The translations under genes and the position numbers were made by a program. From Limnohabitans sp. Rim8 (lineage in GTDB: Bacteria > Pseudomonadota > Gammaproteobacteria > Burkholderiales > Burkholderiaceae_C), in contig NZ_CAMDLM010000023.1 in the NCBI RefSeq assembly GCF_945901735.1, forward strand, positions 1-63,785: a DNA stretch of 63,785 nt, read 5' to 3'. The notes below the pieces were generated by a model. It was not told the DNA's origin. It worked only from the letters and a program-made list of their open reading frames with translations, and made no database searches. Below, piece after piece: positions 8,422 through 17,984 of this stretch; position 1 is the stretch's first letter, and each line of letters begins with the position of its first letter.

Positions 8422-8810
8422 ATCGACCCCATTCCCCCATGACCGAACGAGCGTCCGCTTCTTTTTTTCATCCCCTGTGTTTTGCCTGGCTTCTGGCTAC
8501 GCTGCGCAGCCTGATGCAGGGGCAACTTTTGTTGCCCAAAGGGCCAGTGCCTTGGCCCCCAACCCTTGTGGATCAGGCCCCGCCTTGGGGCTACGCCTGA
8601 GCGCAATGGCCAGTTCGGTCAAAATCGGGTCATGCAAGACCTCACCACCTGCTCACGGTCGCCCGATGGCGCTCAGCCGCGCGCACGCCACCACCATGCT
8701 GGGCTCACCAGCCCCAACGCCAGCTTGCCCCCGCTTGCCGATGCTGCCCAGGCGCTGGCACCACGATTTGCCGATTCACGCCTAGGCGCAGCCCCCCAGT
8801 GCCTGTTGCC
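8422..8810. other. Gene-free stretch between ssb terminator and lysR
   Basis: About 390 bases with no reading frame that I can match to a protein family on either strand. It holds a perfect hairpin GGGCAAC-TTTT-GTTGCCC (8520-8537). Short open frames exist on both strands (for example plus 8477-8785), but their composition is that of out-of-frame high-GC DNA. It may contain decayed sequence plus the lysR promoter. Confidence 0.5.
8520..8537. repeat. Perfect 7-bp inverted repeat with T4 loop
   Basis: GGGCAAC (8520-8526), loop TTTT, GTTGCCC (8531-8537). It stands alone in a gene-free region and has no T-tract, so it is more likely a dispersed palindrome or protein site than a terminator. Confidence 0.6.
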
Positions 8811-9770
8811 ATGGAACTGAGGCAATTGCGTTATTTTGTGAGGGTGGTCGAGCTGGGCAGCATCAGCCGCGCCGCGCTGGACTTGAACTTGGTGCAGTCG
8901 GCCTTGAGCCAACAAATTACCAAGCTCGAAGGCGAGTTGAGCACCCGCCTGTTGCAACGCAGTCCCCAGGGTGTGACGCCCACCGAGGCGGGCGCGGCTT
9001 TTTTCACGGAGGCGCAGCTCACGCTGCGCCATGCCGAACAGGCCGTGCGTGCTGCGCAGCAGGCACGGCTGACCGGTACGGTGAGCGTGGGCCTGGCCCC
9101 CACCACGGCGGCGGTGTTGGGTTTGCCCTTGATGCAGGCCATGCGCGAGCGTTACCCGGATGTGCGCCTGCACATGGTCGAGGGTTTGTCGGGTCACTTG
9201 TCGACCATGCTCAATGCGCGGCAACTGGACTTGGCCGTGCTGTTTGACCTGCCGATGGGCGCCAGCCCGTCGGTGCAGGCGGCCCGCCGCTGGAGTGTGC
9301 TGCCCCTGATCGAAGAGGATATTTTTTTGATCAGTGCACGGCACACCAGCAAGCCCGGGGTGCCGACCTCTTTGCGCATGGCCCAACTCAAGGACCATCC
9401 CCTGATTTTGCCCACCGGTCCACACGGATTGCGCAGCACGCTGGACGCCGCTTTTTTGCGCGCCAAACTCAAACCCCTGGTGGCGCTGGAGGTCGATTCC
9501 CTGGCCATGCTGATGGACGCCGTGCAGGCGGGCATGGGTGCCACCTTGCAGCCTTGGGCCGCTGTGGCCCGGCAAGGCGATGCTGCCCAGTCTTTGCGCA
9601 TGGCGCGCATCACCGATCACCAGGTCAAGCGCAGCAATTGGCTGTGTGGTTTGTCTGAGGGTGAGTTGTCTACCGCCGCCTTGGCCGCGCGGGTGGTTTT
9701 GCTCGACTGCGTGCGCACCCTGGTGGGGAGCGGCGCTTGGCAGGGCGCAGCACTGAGCCCGCAGGCCTGA
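8811..9770 (+). CDS. LysR family regulator, TcuR-like
   Basis: A 319-aa LysR-type regulator: N-terminal helix-turn-helix (MELRQLRYFVRVVELGSISR, then LVQSALSQQITKLEGEL) and a C-terminal substrate-binding domain. The sequence style (RYFVRVVELGS, LLQRSPQGVTPTEAG) is that of the Nac/Cbl/TcuR branch. It stands directly before an SDR gene and tcuA/tcuB-like genes on the same strand; in Salmonella tcuR is the regulator next to tcuABC. Control of the downstream cluster by a tricarboxylate or related ligand is inference. I chose ATG 8811 over ATG 8799 because LysR proteins begin at MELRQLRYF. Confidence 0.85.
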   Translation: MELRQLRYFVRVVELGSISRAALDLNLVQSALSQQITKLEGELSTRLLQRSPQGVTPTEAGAAFFTEAQLTLRHAEQAVRAAQQARLTGTVSVGLAPTTAAVLGLPLMQAMRERYPDVRLHMVEGLSGHLSTMLNARQLDLAVLFDLPMGASPSVQAARRWSVLPLIEEDIFLISARHTSKPGVPTSLRMAQLKDHPLILPTGPHGLRSTLDAAFLRAKLKPLVALEVDSLAMLMDAVQAGMGATLQPWAAVARQGDAAQSLRMARITDHQVKRSNWLCGLSEGELSTAALAARVVLLDCVRTLVGSGAWQGAALSPQA

Positions 9771-9922
9771 GGGTCAGTGCCGATGCCGACCGGTTGGGCG
9801 CCGGAACAAACTGGGCCTGCTTAGGGGGTTCACGACTTGTGATGGCCCCATGCCTGCCAGGGGCTGCGCAAGGGCGTATGGCGTGGCTAAAGTCACATCA
9901 CCATCATTTTTCAAAGACAACC

Positions 9923-10678
9923 ATGGACTTGCAACTCAAAAACAAATCCGCCTTGGTCACCGGAGCCAGTGTGGGCATTGGGCGCGGCATTGCCAAAGCC
10001 TTGGCCGCTGAAGGCGTGCGCGTGGCCGTGTCGGCCCGTCGTGTGGACAAACTGCGTGAGCTGGCCGATGAGATCGTGGCAGCCGGCGGCCATGCCCCCG
10101 TGATCATCGAGTCGGACCTGTACGCCGACGATGCGGCCAAACGCTTGACCGATGCGGCTTTGGCGGGTTTGGGCAGCGTGGACATTTTGGTGAACAACGC
10201 TGGCGGTTCACGCAGCTTCAAAGAGCTGCATGTGAGCGAGGAAGCTTGGCAAGAGGCCATCACCTTGAACTTTCACCGTCCGCGCCAAGTGGCCGATGCC
10301 CTGATTGACCAGATGATTGAGCGCCAATGGGGCCGGATCATCAACATCACTGGCAAGAGCGAGCCCGAGCACACCAACGGCGCGTTTTGCGCCAAGGCGG
10401 GCATGCACAGCTGGGCCAAAGGTTTGTCGCGCATGGTAGGCAAGCATGGTGTGACGGTCAATTGCGTGCCGCCCGGCCGTATCCATTCCGAGCAAATTTT
10501 TCGCAACTACACGCCTGAATACCGCCAGTGGCAGTGCGACAACGAGATCCCCATGGGACGCTACGGCGAGCCCGAAGACATGGCCAATTTGGTCACCTTT
10601 TTGGCATCGCCCTTGGCCAGTTACATCACCGGCGCCGTGATTCCTGTCGACGGCGGATTGCGCAAGTACCAGTTCTGA
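9923..10678 (+). CDS. SDR family protein lacking the catalytic Tyr
   Basis: A 251-aa classical-type short-chain dehydrogenase/reductase by fold. The nucleotide-binding motif is TGASVGIGRG (about residues 13-22), with NNAGG near 90 and a C-terminal PVDGG. At the active site the YxxxK tyrosine is missing: the block reads NGAFCAKAGMHSWAK, putting Ala at the Tyr position while Lys remains, and the catalytic Ser region (NITGKSE) is also altered and about three residues shorter. It may be a non-redox SDR or use another acid. It lies 32 bp before the tcuA-like gene and is likely co-transcribed with it. The substrate is unknown. Confidence 0.8.
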   Translation: MDLQLKNKSALVTGASVGIGRGIAKALAAEGVRVAVSARRVDKLRELADEIVAAGGHAPVIIESDLYADDAAKRLTDAALAGLGSVDILVNNAGGSRSFKELHVSEEAWQEAITLNFHRPRQVADALIDQMIERQWGRIINITGKSEPEHTNGAFCAKAGMHSWAKGLSRMVGKHGVTVNCVPPGRIHSEQIFRNYTPEYRQWQCDNEIPMGRYGEPEDMANLVTFLASPLASYITGAVIPVDGGLRKYQF

Positions 10679-10710
10679 TCCAGCTTGGGCACAGTGCCCT
10701 GAAAGTGTTT

Positions 10711-12153
10711 ATGACGGTGGATGTTTTGGTGATTGGCGGTGGCAACGCCGCGCTGTGCGCAGCGCTCATGGCCCGCGAAGCCGGGGCCAGCGTGATGCTG
10801 CTCGAATCGGCACCGCGCGAGTGGCGCGGCGGCAATTCGGGCCACACGCGCAATCTGCGTTGCATGCACGATGCGCCGCAAGACGTGTTGGTCGATGCCT
10901 ATTCGGAAGAAGAGTTCTGGCAAGACCTGCTCAAGGTCACGGGCGGCTTGACCGACGAACATCTGGCCCGGCTGGCGATCCGCCACTCGGCCACTTGCCG
11001 GCCCTGGATGGTCAAGCATGGTGTGCGTTTTCAGCCTTCTTTGTCGGGCGCTTTGCACACGGCGCGCACCAACGCGTTTTTCATGGGCGGGGGCAAGGCC
11101 TTGGTGAATGCCTTTTACCGCAGCGCCGAAAAACTGGGTGTGCAGATCCACTACAACGCCGAGGTGGATAACGTCGAATTGGACGAGGGCCGTTTTGTGG
11201 CCGCATCGGTCATGCACAAGCAGGCCGATGGCAGCGTGCGGCGCGAACGCATCGAGGCCCGTGCCTGCGTGTTGGCTGCGGGGGGCTTCGAGTCCAACCG
11301 TGAATGGTTGCGTGAGGCTTGGGGCCAAAACGAGCGCGGCGAATACCCGTCCGACCAGTTTTTGATTCGCGGCACGCGCTTCAACCAAGGCGTTTTGCTC
11401 AAACACATGCTCGAGCAGGGGGCAGACCGCATTGGTGACCCGACGCAGGCGCACATGGTGGCCATTGATGCGCGCGCGCCTTTGTACGATGGCGGCATTT
11501 GCACCCGCATCGATTGCGTGTCCTTGGGCGTGGTGGTCAACCGCGAGGCCCGGCGTTTTTACGACGAAGGCGAAGACTTCTGGCCCAAGCGCTACGCCAT
11601 TTGGGGCCGTTTGGTGGCGCAGCAGCCGGGCCAGTTGGCCTATTCCATCATCGACGCCAAGGCCGTGGGCCGCTTCATGCCCCCTGTTTTTGAAGGCACA
11701 AAGGCCCAAAGCCTGCCCGAGTTGGCCCGCAAGCTGGCCCTGGATGAAGCGACTTTCATGCAAACCCTGAACGACTACAACGCGGCCTGCCGCGTGGGCA
11801 CCTTTGACCACACGGCGCTGGACGATTGCCACACCGAAGGGGTCGCGCCCGCCAAGACCCACTGGGCCCGGCCGCTGGACATTGCGCCTTATTACGCCTA
11901 TGCCGTCAGACCCGGCGTGACTTTCACCTATCTGGGCTTGAAAACCGATGAGACCACCGCTGTGCGATTCAACGACCAGCCCAGCCCCAACCTGTTTGTG
12001 GCGGGCGAAATGATGGCGGGCAATGTGCTGGGCAAGGGCTACACCGCGGGGGTGGGCATGACGATTGGCACGGCCTTTGGCCGCATCGCGGGCGAACAGG
12101 CGGCCAAAGCGGTCATGGCCCAGAAAGAAGGCGCTTTCCATGCAAACGCTTGA
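10711..12153 (+). CDS. tcuA: FAD-dependent dehydrogenase, TcuA-like
   Basis: A 480-aa flavoprotein of the fumarate reductase/succinate dehydrogenase flavoprotein family, closest in style to TcuA (tricarballylate dehydrogenase, making cis-aconitate from tricarballylate). The FAD-binding motif [20 protein letters not shown] is at the N-terminus with an acidic LLE at the end of the second strand. [11 protein letters not shown] and the C-terminal [19 protein letters not shown] complete the FAD site. The start at ATG 10711 places the Rossmann motif at residue 8; a longer reading overlaps the SDR gene. The next gene (TcuB-like) overlaps its 3' end by 14 nt. The true substrate may differ, given the Rieske oxygenase and ABC importer nearby. 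Confidence 0.85.
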   Translation: MTVDVLVIGGGNAALCAALMAREAGASVMLLESAPREWRGGNSGHTRNLRCMHDAPQDVLVDAYSEEEFWQDLLKVTGGLTDEHLARLAIRHSATCRPWMVKHGVRFQPSLSGALHTARTNAFFMGGGKALVNAFYRSAEKLGVQIHYNAEVDNVELDEGRFVAASVMHKQADGSVRRERIEARACVLAAGGFESNREWLREAWGQNERGEYPSDQFLIRGTRFNQGVLLKHMLEQGADRIGDPTQAHMVAIDARAPLYDGGICTRIDCVSLGVVVNREARRFYDEGEDFWPKRYAIWGRLVAQQPGQLAYSIIDAKAVGRFMPPVFEGTKAQSLPELARKLALDEATFMQTLNDYNAACRVGTFDHTALDDCHTEGVAPAKTHWARPLDIAPYYAYAVRPGVTFTYLGLKTDETTAVRFNDQPSPNLFVAGEMMAGNVLGKGYTAGVGMTIGTAFGRIAGEQAAKAVMAQKEGAFHANA

Positions 12154-13306
12154 AGCTCTGACCCAGGATGCCCGAGCGCTGGCGCGTGGCGAGATGACCG
12201 CGCCCGAAGCCGAAGTGGCGCGGCAAATGCAAATTTGCAATGGCTGCCGTTATTGCGAGGGCTTTTGTGCGGTTTTCCCGGCCATGACGCGCCGCTTGGA
12301 ATTTGGCAAAGCCGATGTCCATTACATGGCCAACCTGTGCCACAACTGCGGCGCGTGTTTGCACGCCTGTCAGTACGCGCCGCCGCATGACTTTGCCATC
12401 AATGTGCCTAAGGCCATGGCCCAGGTGCGCGGCCAGACCTATGCCGACTACGCCTGGCCACCGGCCCTGGGTGCTTTGTACCAGCGCAATGGTTTGACCT
12501 TGTCGGTGGCCTTGGCGTTCGGATTGGCCTTGTTTTTGGCGCTGGCCATGCTGCGCCAAGGCACGCTGTGGGGCGCACCGGTGTCGGGCGGCTTTTATGC
12601 GGTGTTTCCGCACAACCTGATGGTGAGCCTGTTTGCGCCCATCTTCTTGTTTGCTGTGCTGGCGCTGGCACTCGGTGTGATGCGCTTTTGGCGCGATGTC
12701 ACGCCCGCCACCAGCGGGGCGGGTTTGACATCCCCCGCTGCGGCCGAGGCCACGCACGCTGCGCTGCAATTGAAGTACTTGGACGGTGGACACGGCGAAG
12801 GCTGCCACAACGAAGACGACGCCTGGACGCATGCCCGCAAACGCTACCACCACCTGACCTTTTACGGCTTCATGTTGTGTTTTGCCGCCACCAGTGTGGC
12901 CACGCTGTACCACTATGTGCTGGATTGGCCAGCGCCTTACGACTTGACGACTTTGCCCAAGCTGCTTGGCGTCATTGGCGGGGTGAGTCTGACGGTGGGC
13001 ACAGCTGGGTTGTGGCGCTTGAACCTGCGACGCCACCCAGACCATGGCGATGCGGCGCAAAAGCCCATGGACCGGGGGTTCATCGCCTTGTTGTTTCTGG
13101 TCAGCGTGACTGGCTTGTTGTTGTGGTTGCTGGGCCAAACGGCTGCCATGCCGTTGATGTTGGCGGTGCACCTGGGCGCGGTGATGGCCTTGTTCCTGAC
13201 TTTGCCGTACGGAAAATTCGCACACGGTATTTTCCGCATGGCCGCTTTGCTGCGCTTTGCCATCGAAAAGCGGCAGCCCAATCGGCTGGGTCTGGGCGGT
13301 GAATGA
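12140..13306 (+). CDS. tcuB: TcuB-like 4Fe-4S membrane protein (CitB family)
   Basis: A 388-aa TcuB/CitB family protein. Two [4Fe-4S] cysteine clusters are visible: C33, C36, C39, C43 ([11 protein letters not shown]) and C67, C70, C73, C77 ([11 protein letters not shown]). The remaining two thirds form about six membrane helices with histidines, as in TcuB, which reoxidises the TcuA flavin and passes electrons to the quinone pool. The start at ATG 12140 overlaps tcuA by 14 nt, and GAAGG lies at a suitable distance. The chain is translationally coupled to TcuA. No TcuC (MFS transporter) gene follows; an ABC importer operon does. Confidence 0.88.
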   Translation: MQTLEALTQDARALARGEMTAPEAEVARQMQICNGCRYCEGFCAVFPAMTRRLEFGKADVHYMANLCHNCGACLHACQYAPPHDFAINVPKAMAQVRGQTYADYAWPPALGALYQRNGLTLSVALAFGLALFLALAMLRQGTLWGAPVSGGFYAVFPHNLMVSLFAPIFLFAVLALALGVMRFWRDVTPATSGAGLTSPAAAEATHAALQLKYLDGGHGEGCHNEDDAWTHARKRYHHLTFYGFMLCFAATSVATLYHYVLDWPAPYDLTTLPKLLGVIGGVSLTVGTAGLWRLNLRRHPDHGDAAQKPMDRGFIALLFLVSVTGLLLWLLGQTAAMPLMLAVHLGAVMALFLTLPYGKFAHGIFRMAALLRFAIEKRQPNRLGLGGE

Positions 13307-13416
13307 GTCAAAAGGGTAAACCCTCATTCATGGCGGGTTGATTTTTGGCACAGAATGGGACTTGCCTTCTTTGAGATGGCTTTTTTCTTTTTTGATGGTT
13401 TTGCCAGGAGTCATTC

Positions 13417-14601
13417 ATGCGTTTTCCGGTGATCAAAAGTCTGTTGACGGTTTCCATTTTGGCGGCTTTGGCCTGTGCCCCTGCCCTGGCGCAGGACAAG
13501 GTCAAAATCGGCTTTGTCAGTACCCTTTCCGGCCCTTCGGCGGCTTTGGGTGTGGACATTCGCGATGCCTTCATGCTGGCCGTCAAACTCAACGGCGGCA
13601 AGCTCGGCGGTCTGTCTGCCGACGTGTCGATCTCGGACGACCAGTTCAAACCCGACGTGGGCAAGCAGCTGTTCGAGCGCTATGTCAAGCGTGACAAGGT
13701 CGACTTTTTGACCGGCGTGGTGTTCTCCAACATCATGCTGGCGGGTTTGCCTGAAGCGGTGAACGCCAAAACGATTTACCTCAGCCCCAACGCGGCACCC
13801 TCGCCGATTGCAGGCGCGCAGTGCACACCTTATTTCTTTGCCGTGTCCTGGCCCAACGACGCCTACCACGAGGCTGCAGGCCAATATGCGACCAATCTCA
13901 AGGTGAAGTCGGCTTATTTGCTGGCCCCCAACTACCAGGCGGGCAAGGACTCGCTGGCCGGCTTCAAGCGATTTTTCAAGGGCAATGTGTCGGGTGAGGT
14001 TTACACCAAACTCGGCGAGCTGGATTATTCGGCCGAATTGGCGGCCATCCGTGCGGCCAAGCCCGAAGTGGTCTACACCTTCCTGCCCGGAGGCATGGGC
14101 ATCAACTTCATCAAGCAGTTCATGGCCGCTGGCCTGAACAAAGACACCCGTTTGATCCAGCCCGGATTTGGCGCTGACCAAGACGTGATCCGTGCCGTGG
14201 GCAACGACATGCTGGGGGTGTTTGACACCGCGCATTGGGGCCTTGACCTGCCCAACGAAGCCAACAAGAAATTTGTGGCTGAGTTCGAAAAAGAATACAA
14301 GCGCCTGCCCACCATTTACGCAGCCCAGGGCTATGACACAGCATTGCTGATCGATGCCGCTGTGCGCGCGGCCAACGGCAAGATCGACGACAAAGAGGCC
14401 TTGATCAAGACCCTCAAGACCGTTAAGTTCAATTCGGTGCGTGGCGATTTCCGGTTCAACACCAACCAGTACCCGATCCAGAACTATTACCTGCGCGAGA
14501 TCGTCAAGGACGGTCAGGGCCGCCTGGTCAACCGCATCGTGGGCCAACCTTTGCTGGTCAACCATGGTGACGCCTACGTCAAAGACTGCCCCATGAAGTA
14601 A
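13417..14601 (+). CDS. ABC transporter substrate-binding protein (LivK-like)
   Basis: A 394-aa periplasmic binding protein of the branched-chain amino-acid/aromatic-acid (HAAT) class. A Sec signal peptide with cleavage after ALA-Q (MRFPVIKSLLTVSILAALAC then APALAQ) precedes a type I periplasmic-binding fold starting KVKIGFVSTLSGPSAALGVD. The final YVKDCPMK tail and length are usual. Family members bind amino acids, aromatic carboxylates, amides or urea, so the ligand is open. CAGGAG precedes ATG 13417. The gene starts a five-gene importer operon and lies 110 bp after tcuB, so it may have its own promoter. Confidence 0.9.
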   Translation: MRFPVIKSLLTVSILAALACAPALAQDKVKIGFVSTLSGPSAALGVDIRDAFMLAVKLNGGKLGGLSADVSISDDQFKPDVGKQLFERYVKRDKVDFLTGVVFSNIMLAGLPEAVNAKTIYLSPNAAPSPIAGAQCTPYFFAVSWPNDAYHEAAGQYATNLKVKSAYLLAPNYQAGKDSLAGFKRFFKGNVSGEVYTKLGELDYSAELAAIRAAKPEVVYTFLPGGMGINFIKQFMAAGLNKDTRLIQPGFGADQDVIRAVGNDMLGVFDTAHWGLDLPNEANKKFVAEFEKEYKRLPTIYAAQGYDTALLIDAAVRAANGKIDDKEALIKTLKTVKFNSVRGDFRFNTNQYPIQNYYLREIVKDGQGRLVNRIVGQPLLVNHGDAYVKDCPMK

Positions 14602-14619
14602 GGACGCTCGCGTCTTCTC

Positions 14620-15534
14620 ATGACTGGAATTTTGCTGTTGGAGCAGGCCTTGAATGGCCTGCAGTTCGGTTTGATGTTGTTCCTGCTGGCCTCCGGGCTC
14701 ACGCTGGTCTTCGGCATCATGGACATGATCAACCTGGCCCACGGCGCCCTCTACATGGTGGGGGCGTTCCTGACGGCCTGGTTGGTTCAGTTGACCCAGT
14801 CGTTCTGGCTGGGTGTGGTGTTGGCGGTCATGCTCACAGCCGTGATAGGCATGGTTCTTGAAGCCACTTTGCTGCGAACGCTGTATGCCCGCGATCACCT
14901 GTCCCAGGTGCTGGCCACCTTTGCCCTGATCCTGATCATCAACGAATCCGTGCGCATGATCTGGGGCTCCGATCTGCCTTTGTCCATGCCAAAAGCTTTG
15001 TCTGGCCCGGTGGAGTTGTTGCCTGGCTTGCGCTACCCGAGCTACCGGTTGGTGATCATTGCCGTGGGCCTGGTCATTGCGCTTTTGCTTTACCTGATGG
15101 TCACTCGGACCCGCATGGGGGCCTGGGTGAGGGCGGGGGCTTCGAACCGCGAGATGGCCATGGCCATGGGCATCAATATTCGGCGTTTGTTCACCGGGGT
15201 GTTTGGCATTGGCGCTGCCCTGTGTGCGGTGGCGGGGGCCATGCTGGGGCCGCTGCTGGCGGTCCAGGTGGGCATGGGCGAGAACATTCTGATTCTGGCT
15301 TTTGTGGTCATTGTGATCGGCGGCATCGGCTCGGTCTGGGGCGCATTTGTTGGCGCCATTCTGGTGGGCTTTGTCGACACCGTGGGGCGCACCTTGCTGC
15401 CCATGTTGTTCCGCGAAATTTTCTCGCCCCAGTTCGCCAGCGCGGCGGGGCCTGCGGTGGCGTCGATTGCGGTGTACCTGCTGATGGCGGTTGTGCTGTT
15501 TGTCCGTCCTCAGGGACTTTTTTCCGGTCGTTGA
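14620..15534 (+). CDS. Branched-chain-type ABC permease (LivH-like)
   Basis: A 304-aa inner-membrane permease of the LivH family with about eight membrane helices. The family block LVFGIMDMINLAHGALYMVG is near residue 35, and the EAA-like cytoplasmic loop is SNREMAMAMGINIRRLFTGV. It forms the translocation channel with the next gene product and is driven by the two ATPases downstream. The gene starts 18 nt after the binding-protein gene. Confidence 0.92.
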   Translation: MTGILLLEQALNGLQFGLMLFLLASGLTLVFGIMDMINLAHGALYMVGAFLTAWLVQLTQSFWLGVVLAVMLTAVIGMVLEATLLRTLYARDHLSQVLATFALILIINESVRMIWGSDLPLSMPKALSGPVELLPGLRYPSYRLVIIAVGLVIALLLYLMVTRTRMGAWVRAGASNREMAMAMGINIRRLFTGVFGIGAALCAVAGAMLGPLLAVQVGMGENILILAFVVIVIGGIGSVWGAFVGAILVGFVDTVGRTLLPMLFREIFSPQFASAAGPAVASIAVYLLMAVVLFVRPQGLFSGR

Positions 15535-15546
15535 GGCACGGGTGCA

Positions 15547-16503
15547 ATGAACCACAAAACACCTTTCTGGGTCTGGGGCCTGGTGCTGGCGGGGGCGATC
15601 GCCTTGCCCCTGTTTTTGCACGCGCGAGACATGGATTTTTACGTCAGCATGCTCAGCCGCATGATGATTTATGGCATCGCCGCTTGCAGTCTCAACCTGA
15701 TACTCGGTTACGGGGGCCTCGTGTCTTTTGGGCATGCGGCCTTTTTGGGGATCGGGGCTTACACGGTGGGCATTTTGATCACCGAAGGCGTCACCAATGG
15801 CTGGGTGGGTTTTGCCATCGCCATGGGTTTGTCGGCTTTGGTGGCCGCCATCATCGGTGCCATTTCGCTGCGCACACGGGGGGTGTACTTCATCATGATC
15901 ACCTTGGCCTTTGCCCAGATGATTTATTACCTGGTCAACTCCATCAAAGCCTATGGGGGCGACGAAGGCTTGAACATCAAGCAGCGCTCGGACTTCGGTC
16001 TGGGCTTGGACCTGAAAAACGATGTGACTTTTTATTTCGTTGTCCTGTTTGTGCTGGTGCTGAGCTTGGTGCTGATTTCCCGCATCATGGCCTCACGCTT
16101 TGGCCGTGTGATTTTGGCGATACGCGATGACGATGTGCGCGTCGATGCCATCGGGTTTGCGTCTTACCGCTACAAATGGGTGTTGTTTGTCATTGCCGGT
16201 ACCCTGGGGGGATTGGCGGGTGCCTTGATGGTCAACCATCAGAACTATGTCAGCCCGAACCTGATGCACTGGACCCAATCGGGCATCCTGATGGTCATGG
16301 TCATTCTGGGTGGCGTGGGCACGCTCACGGGCGGTCTGTGGGGTGCACTGGTGCTGCTGATTTTGGAGGATGTGCTGGCCGAATACACCTTGCATTGGCA
16401 GTTTTATGTGGGCTGGTTTCTGCTCGCGGTGGTCTTGCTGGCCCCCAAAGGACTGGCAGGCTTGCTGCGCCGCAAGTCGACCCGCAAAGGAGGGCACGCA
16501 TGA
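15547..16503 (+). CDS. Branched-chain-type ABC permease (LivM-like)
   Basis: A 318-aa permease of the LivM family, partner of the LivH-like protein. It has about nine to ten membrane helices, the LNLILGYGGLVSFGHAAFLG family block near residue 45, and the coupling loop AIRDDDVRVDAIGFASYRYK near 195. The gene follows the LivH-like gene by 12 nt and overlaps the next ATPase gene by 4 nt (ATGA). Confidence 0.92.
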   Translation: MNHKTPFWVWGLVLAGAIALPLFLHARDMDFYVSMLSRMMIYGIAACSLNLILGYGGLVSFGHAAFLGIGAYTVGILITEGVTNGWVGFAIAMGLSALVAAIIGAISLRTRGVYFIMITLAFAQMIYYLVNSIKAYGGDEGLNIKQRSDFGLGLDLKNDVTFYFVVLFVLVLSLVLISRIMASRFGRVILAIRDDDVRVDAIGFASYRYKWVLFVIAGTLGGLAGALMVNHQNYVSPNLMHWTQSGILMVMVILGGVGTLTGGLWGALVLLILEDVLAEYTLHWQFYVGWFLLAVVLLAPKGLAGLLRRKSTRKGGHA

Positions 16504-17255
16504 ACGAAGGAGCCTTGCTGCAGGTGAATGACCTGGTCAAAAATTTTGGTGCCTTGCGGGCCACTGACCACGTCACGTTGGATGTGCAACCCGGCGAAAT
16601 CCATGCCTTGATTGGCCCGAACGGGGCGGGCAAGACCAGCTTGGTGGCGCAGTTGTCTGGCCACCTGCCTAGCGACAGTGGGCAGATTTTTTTCGATGGC
16701 CAGGATGTCACCGCATTGCCCACCCACGCGCGCGTGCGCAGCGGCTTGGCCCGCTCGTTTCAGATCACCCGCTTGTTCAAGTCGTTCACGGTACTGGACA
16801 ACGTGGCGCTTTCGGTGCAAGCGCGCAGCGGCAACAATTTTTCTTTCTGGCGTCCGGTGCACTCAGAAAAAGCCTTGACGGTGCAGGCCATGGCCGCGTT
16901 GCACGAGTTGGGTTTGCAGGACCGGGCGCAGGACCCGGCCAGCGAACTTTCGCACGGCGAGCAGCGTATTTTGGAGCTGGGCCTGGCCGTGGCCACGCAG
17001 CCCAAGTTGCTGTTGCTGGACGAGCCCATGGCAGGTGCCGGGCCGGTGGAGTCCGAACGCATCCTCCAGCTGATTCAGAAGCTGCGCGCCGACGTGGCCA
17101 TTTTGTTGATCGAGCACGACATGGACGCGGTGTTTCGCCTGGCCGACCGCATCTCGGTGATGGTCAATGGCGCTTTGATCGCCACCGGCACACCGCAGGC
17201 CATTCGGCTCAACCCGCAAGTGGTTGCCGCTTACCTGGGTGAGGAGCACGCATGA
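16500..17255 (+). CDS. ABC transporter ATP-binding protein (LivG-like)
   Basis: A 251-aa ABC ATPase of the LivG family. Walker A is GPNGAGKTS (about residue 38), the signature is LSHGEQRILELG (one residue from the usual LSxGxQ), Walker B is LLLLDEPMAG, and the switch His is in LLIEHDMD. It powers the LivHM-type permease together with the LivF-like ATPase. Start and stop overlap both neighbours by ATGA, giving tight translational coupling. Confidence 0.93.
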   Translation: MNEGALLQVNDLVKNFGALRATDHVTLDVQPGEIHALIGPNGAGKTSLVAQLSGHLPSDSGQIFFDGQDVTALPTHARVRSGLARSFQITRLFKSFTVLDNVALSVQARSGNNFSFWRPVHSEKALTVQAMAALHELGLQDRAQDPASELSHGEQRILELGLAVATQPKLLLLDEPMAGAGPVESERILQLIQKLRADVAILLIEHDMDAVFRLADRISVMVNGALIATGTPQAIRLNPQVVAAYLGEEHA

Positions 17256-17959
17256 GTTTGCTGCAAGTGCGCGATGTGCAAGCCGCTTATGGTGAAAGCC
17301 AGGTTTTGTTTGGCATGGGCCTGAGCCTGCAGCCTGGCGAGGTCATGGGCCTGCTGGGCCGCAACGGCATGGGCAAGACCACCTTGATCCGCAGCATTCT
17401 GGGGCTCAAGTCGGTCAAATCTGGGCAGGTGATTTTTGATGGCCAGGACATCACCAACGTGGCGGCCGATCGGGTGGCGCGGATGGGTCTGGCGGTGGTG
17501 CCTGAAGGTCGGCAAGTCTTCCCCAATTTGTCGGTGGACGAGCACCTCACGGCGTTTGCCAGCAACCGCCACCAAAGCCGCACGCCTTGGACGCCTGTAC
17601 GGGTTTACAACCTCTTTCCACGTTTGGCCGAGCGCCGTGCCAACATGGGTTCGCAATTGTCGGGCGGCGAGCAACAAATGCTGGCCATTGGACGGGCGCT
17701 GGTCACCAACCCACGCCTGATGATTTTGGACGAGGCCACCGAAGGCTTGGCGCCCTTGATTCGGGAAGAAATCTGGCGCTGTTTGCGTTTGTTGCGCGAG
17801 GAGGGTCAGACCCTGATCGTGGTCGATAAATACGTCAACCGCTTGGTGGAGATTGCCGACCACCATGTGATCCTGGAGCGCGGCCAGGTGGCTTGGGCGG
17901 GCAATTCCCAGAAGCTTAAGGACCATCGCGAGCTGTGGACGCGCTATTTGGGTGTTTGA
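17252..17959 (+). CDS. ABC transporter ATP-binding protein (LivF-like)
   Basis: A 235-aa ABC ATPase of the LivF family. Walker A GRNGMGKTT, signature LSGGEQQMLAIGRAL, Walker B LMILDEATEG. In the last motif VVDKYVN stands where the family has an H-loop such as VEQN, so the usual switch-region glutamine/histidine context is altered (Lys-Tyr). It is the last gene of the importer operon. The next gene (lysR) is convergent, 25 bp away, without a clear terminator between them. Confidence 0.92.
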   Translation: MSLLQVRDVQAAYGESQVLFGMGLSLQPGEVMGLLGRNGMGKTTLIRSILGLKSVKSGQVIFDGQDITNVAADRVARMGLAVVPEGRQVFPNLSVDEHLTAFASNRHQSRTPWTPVRVYNLFPRLAERRANMGSQLSGGEQQMLAIGRALVTNPRLMILDEATEGLAPLIREEIWRCLRLLREEGQTLIVVDKYVNRLVEIADHHVILERGQVAWAGNSQKLKDHRELWTRYLGV

Positions 17960-17984
17960 GGTATGTGGGGTGAGCGGTTGAAGC

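Noticed and set aside
8477..8785. 102-codon plus-strand frame in the gene-free stretch before lysR
   Set aside because: No family match, no good ribosome site, and composition of out-of-frame DNA. A minus-strand reading is interrupted by stops.
13411..15735. 774-codon minus-strand frame opposite the livK/livH genes
   Set aside because: It is a shadow of the coding strand: His/Gln/Arg-rich with no domain. The plus-strand genes have signal peptides, membrane helices and proper ribosome sites.
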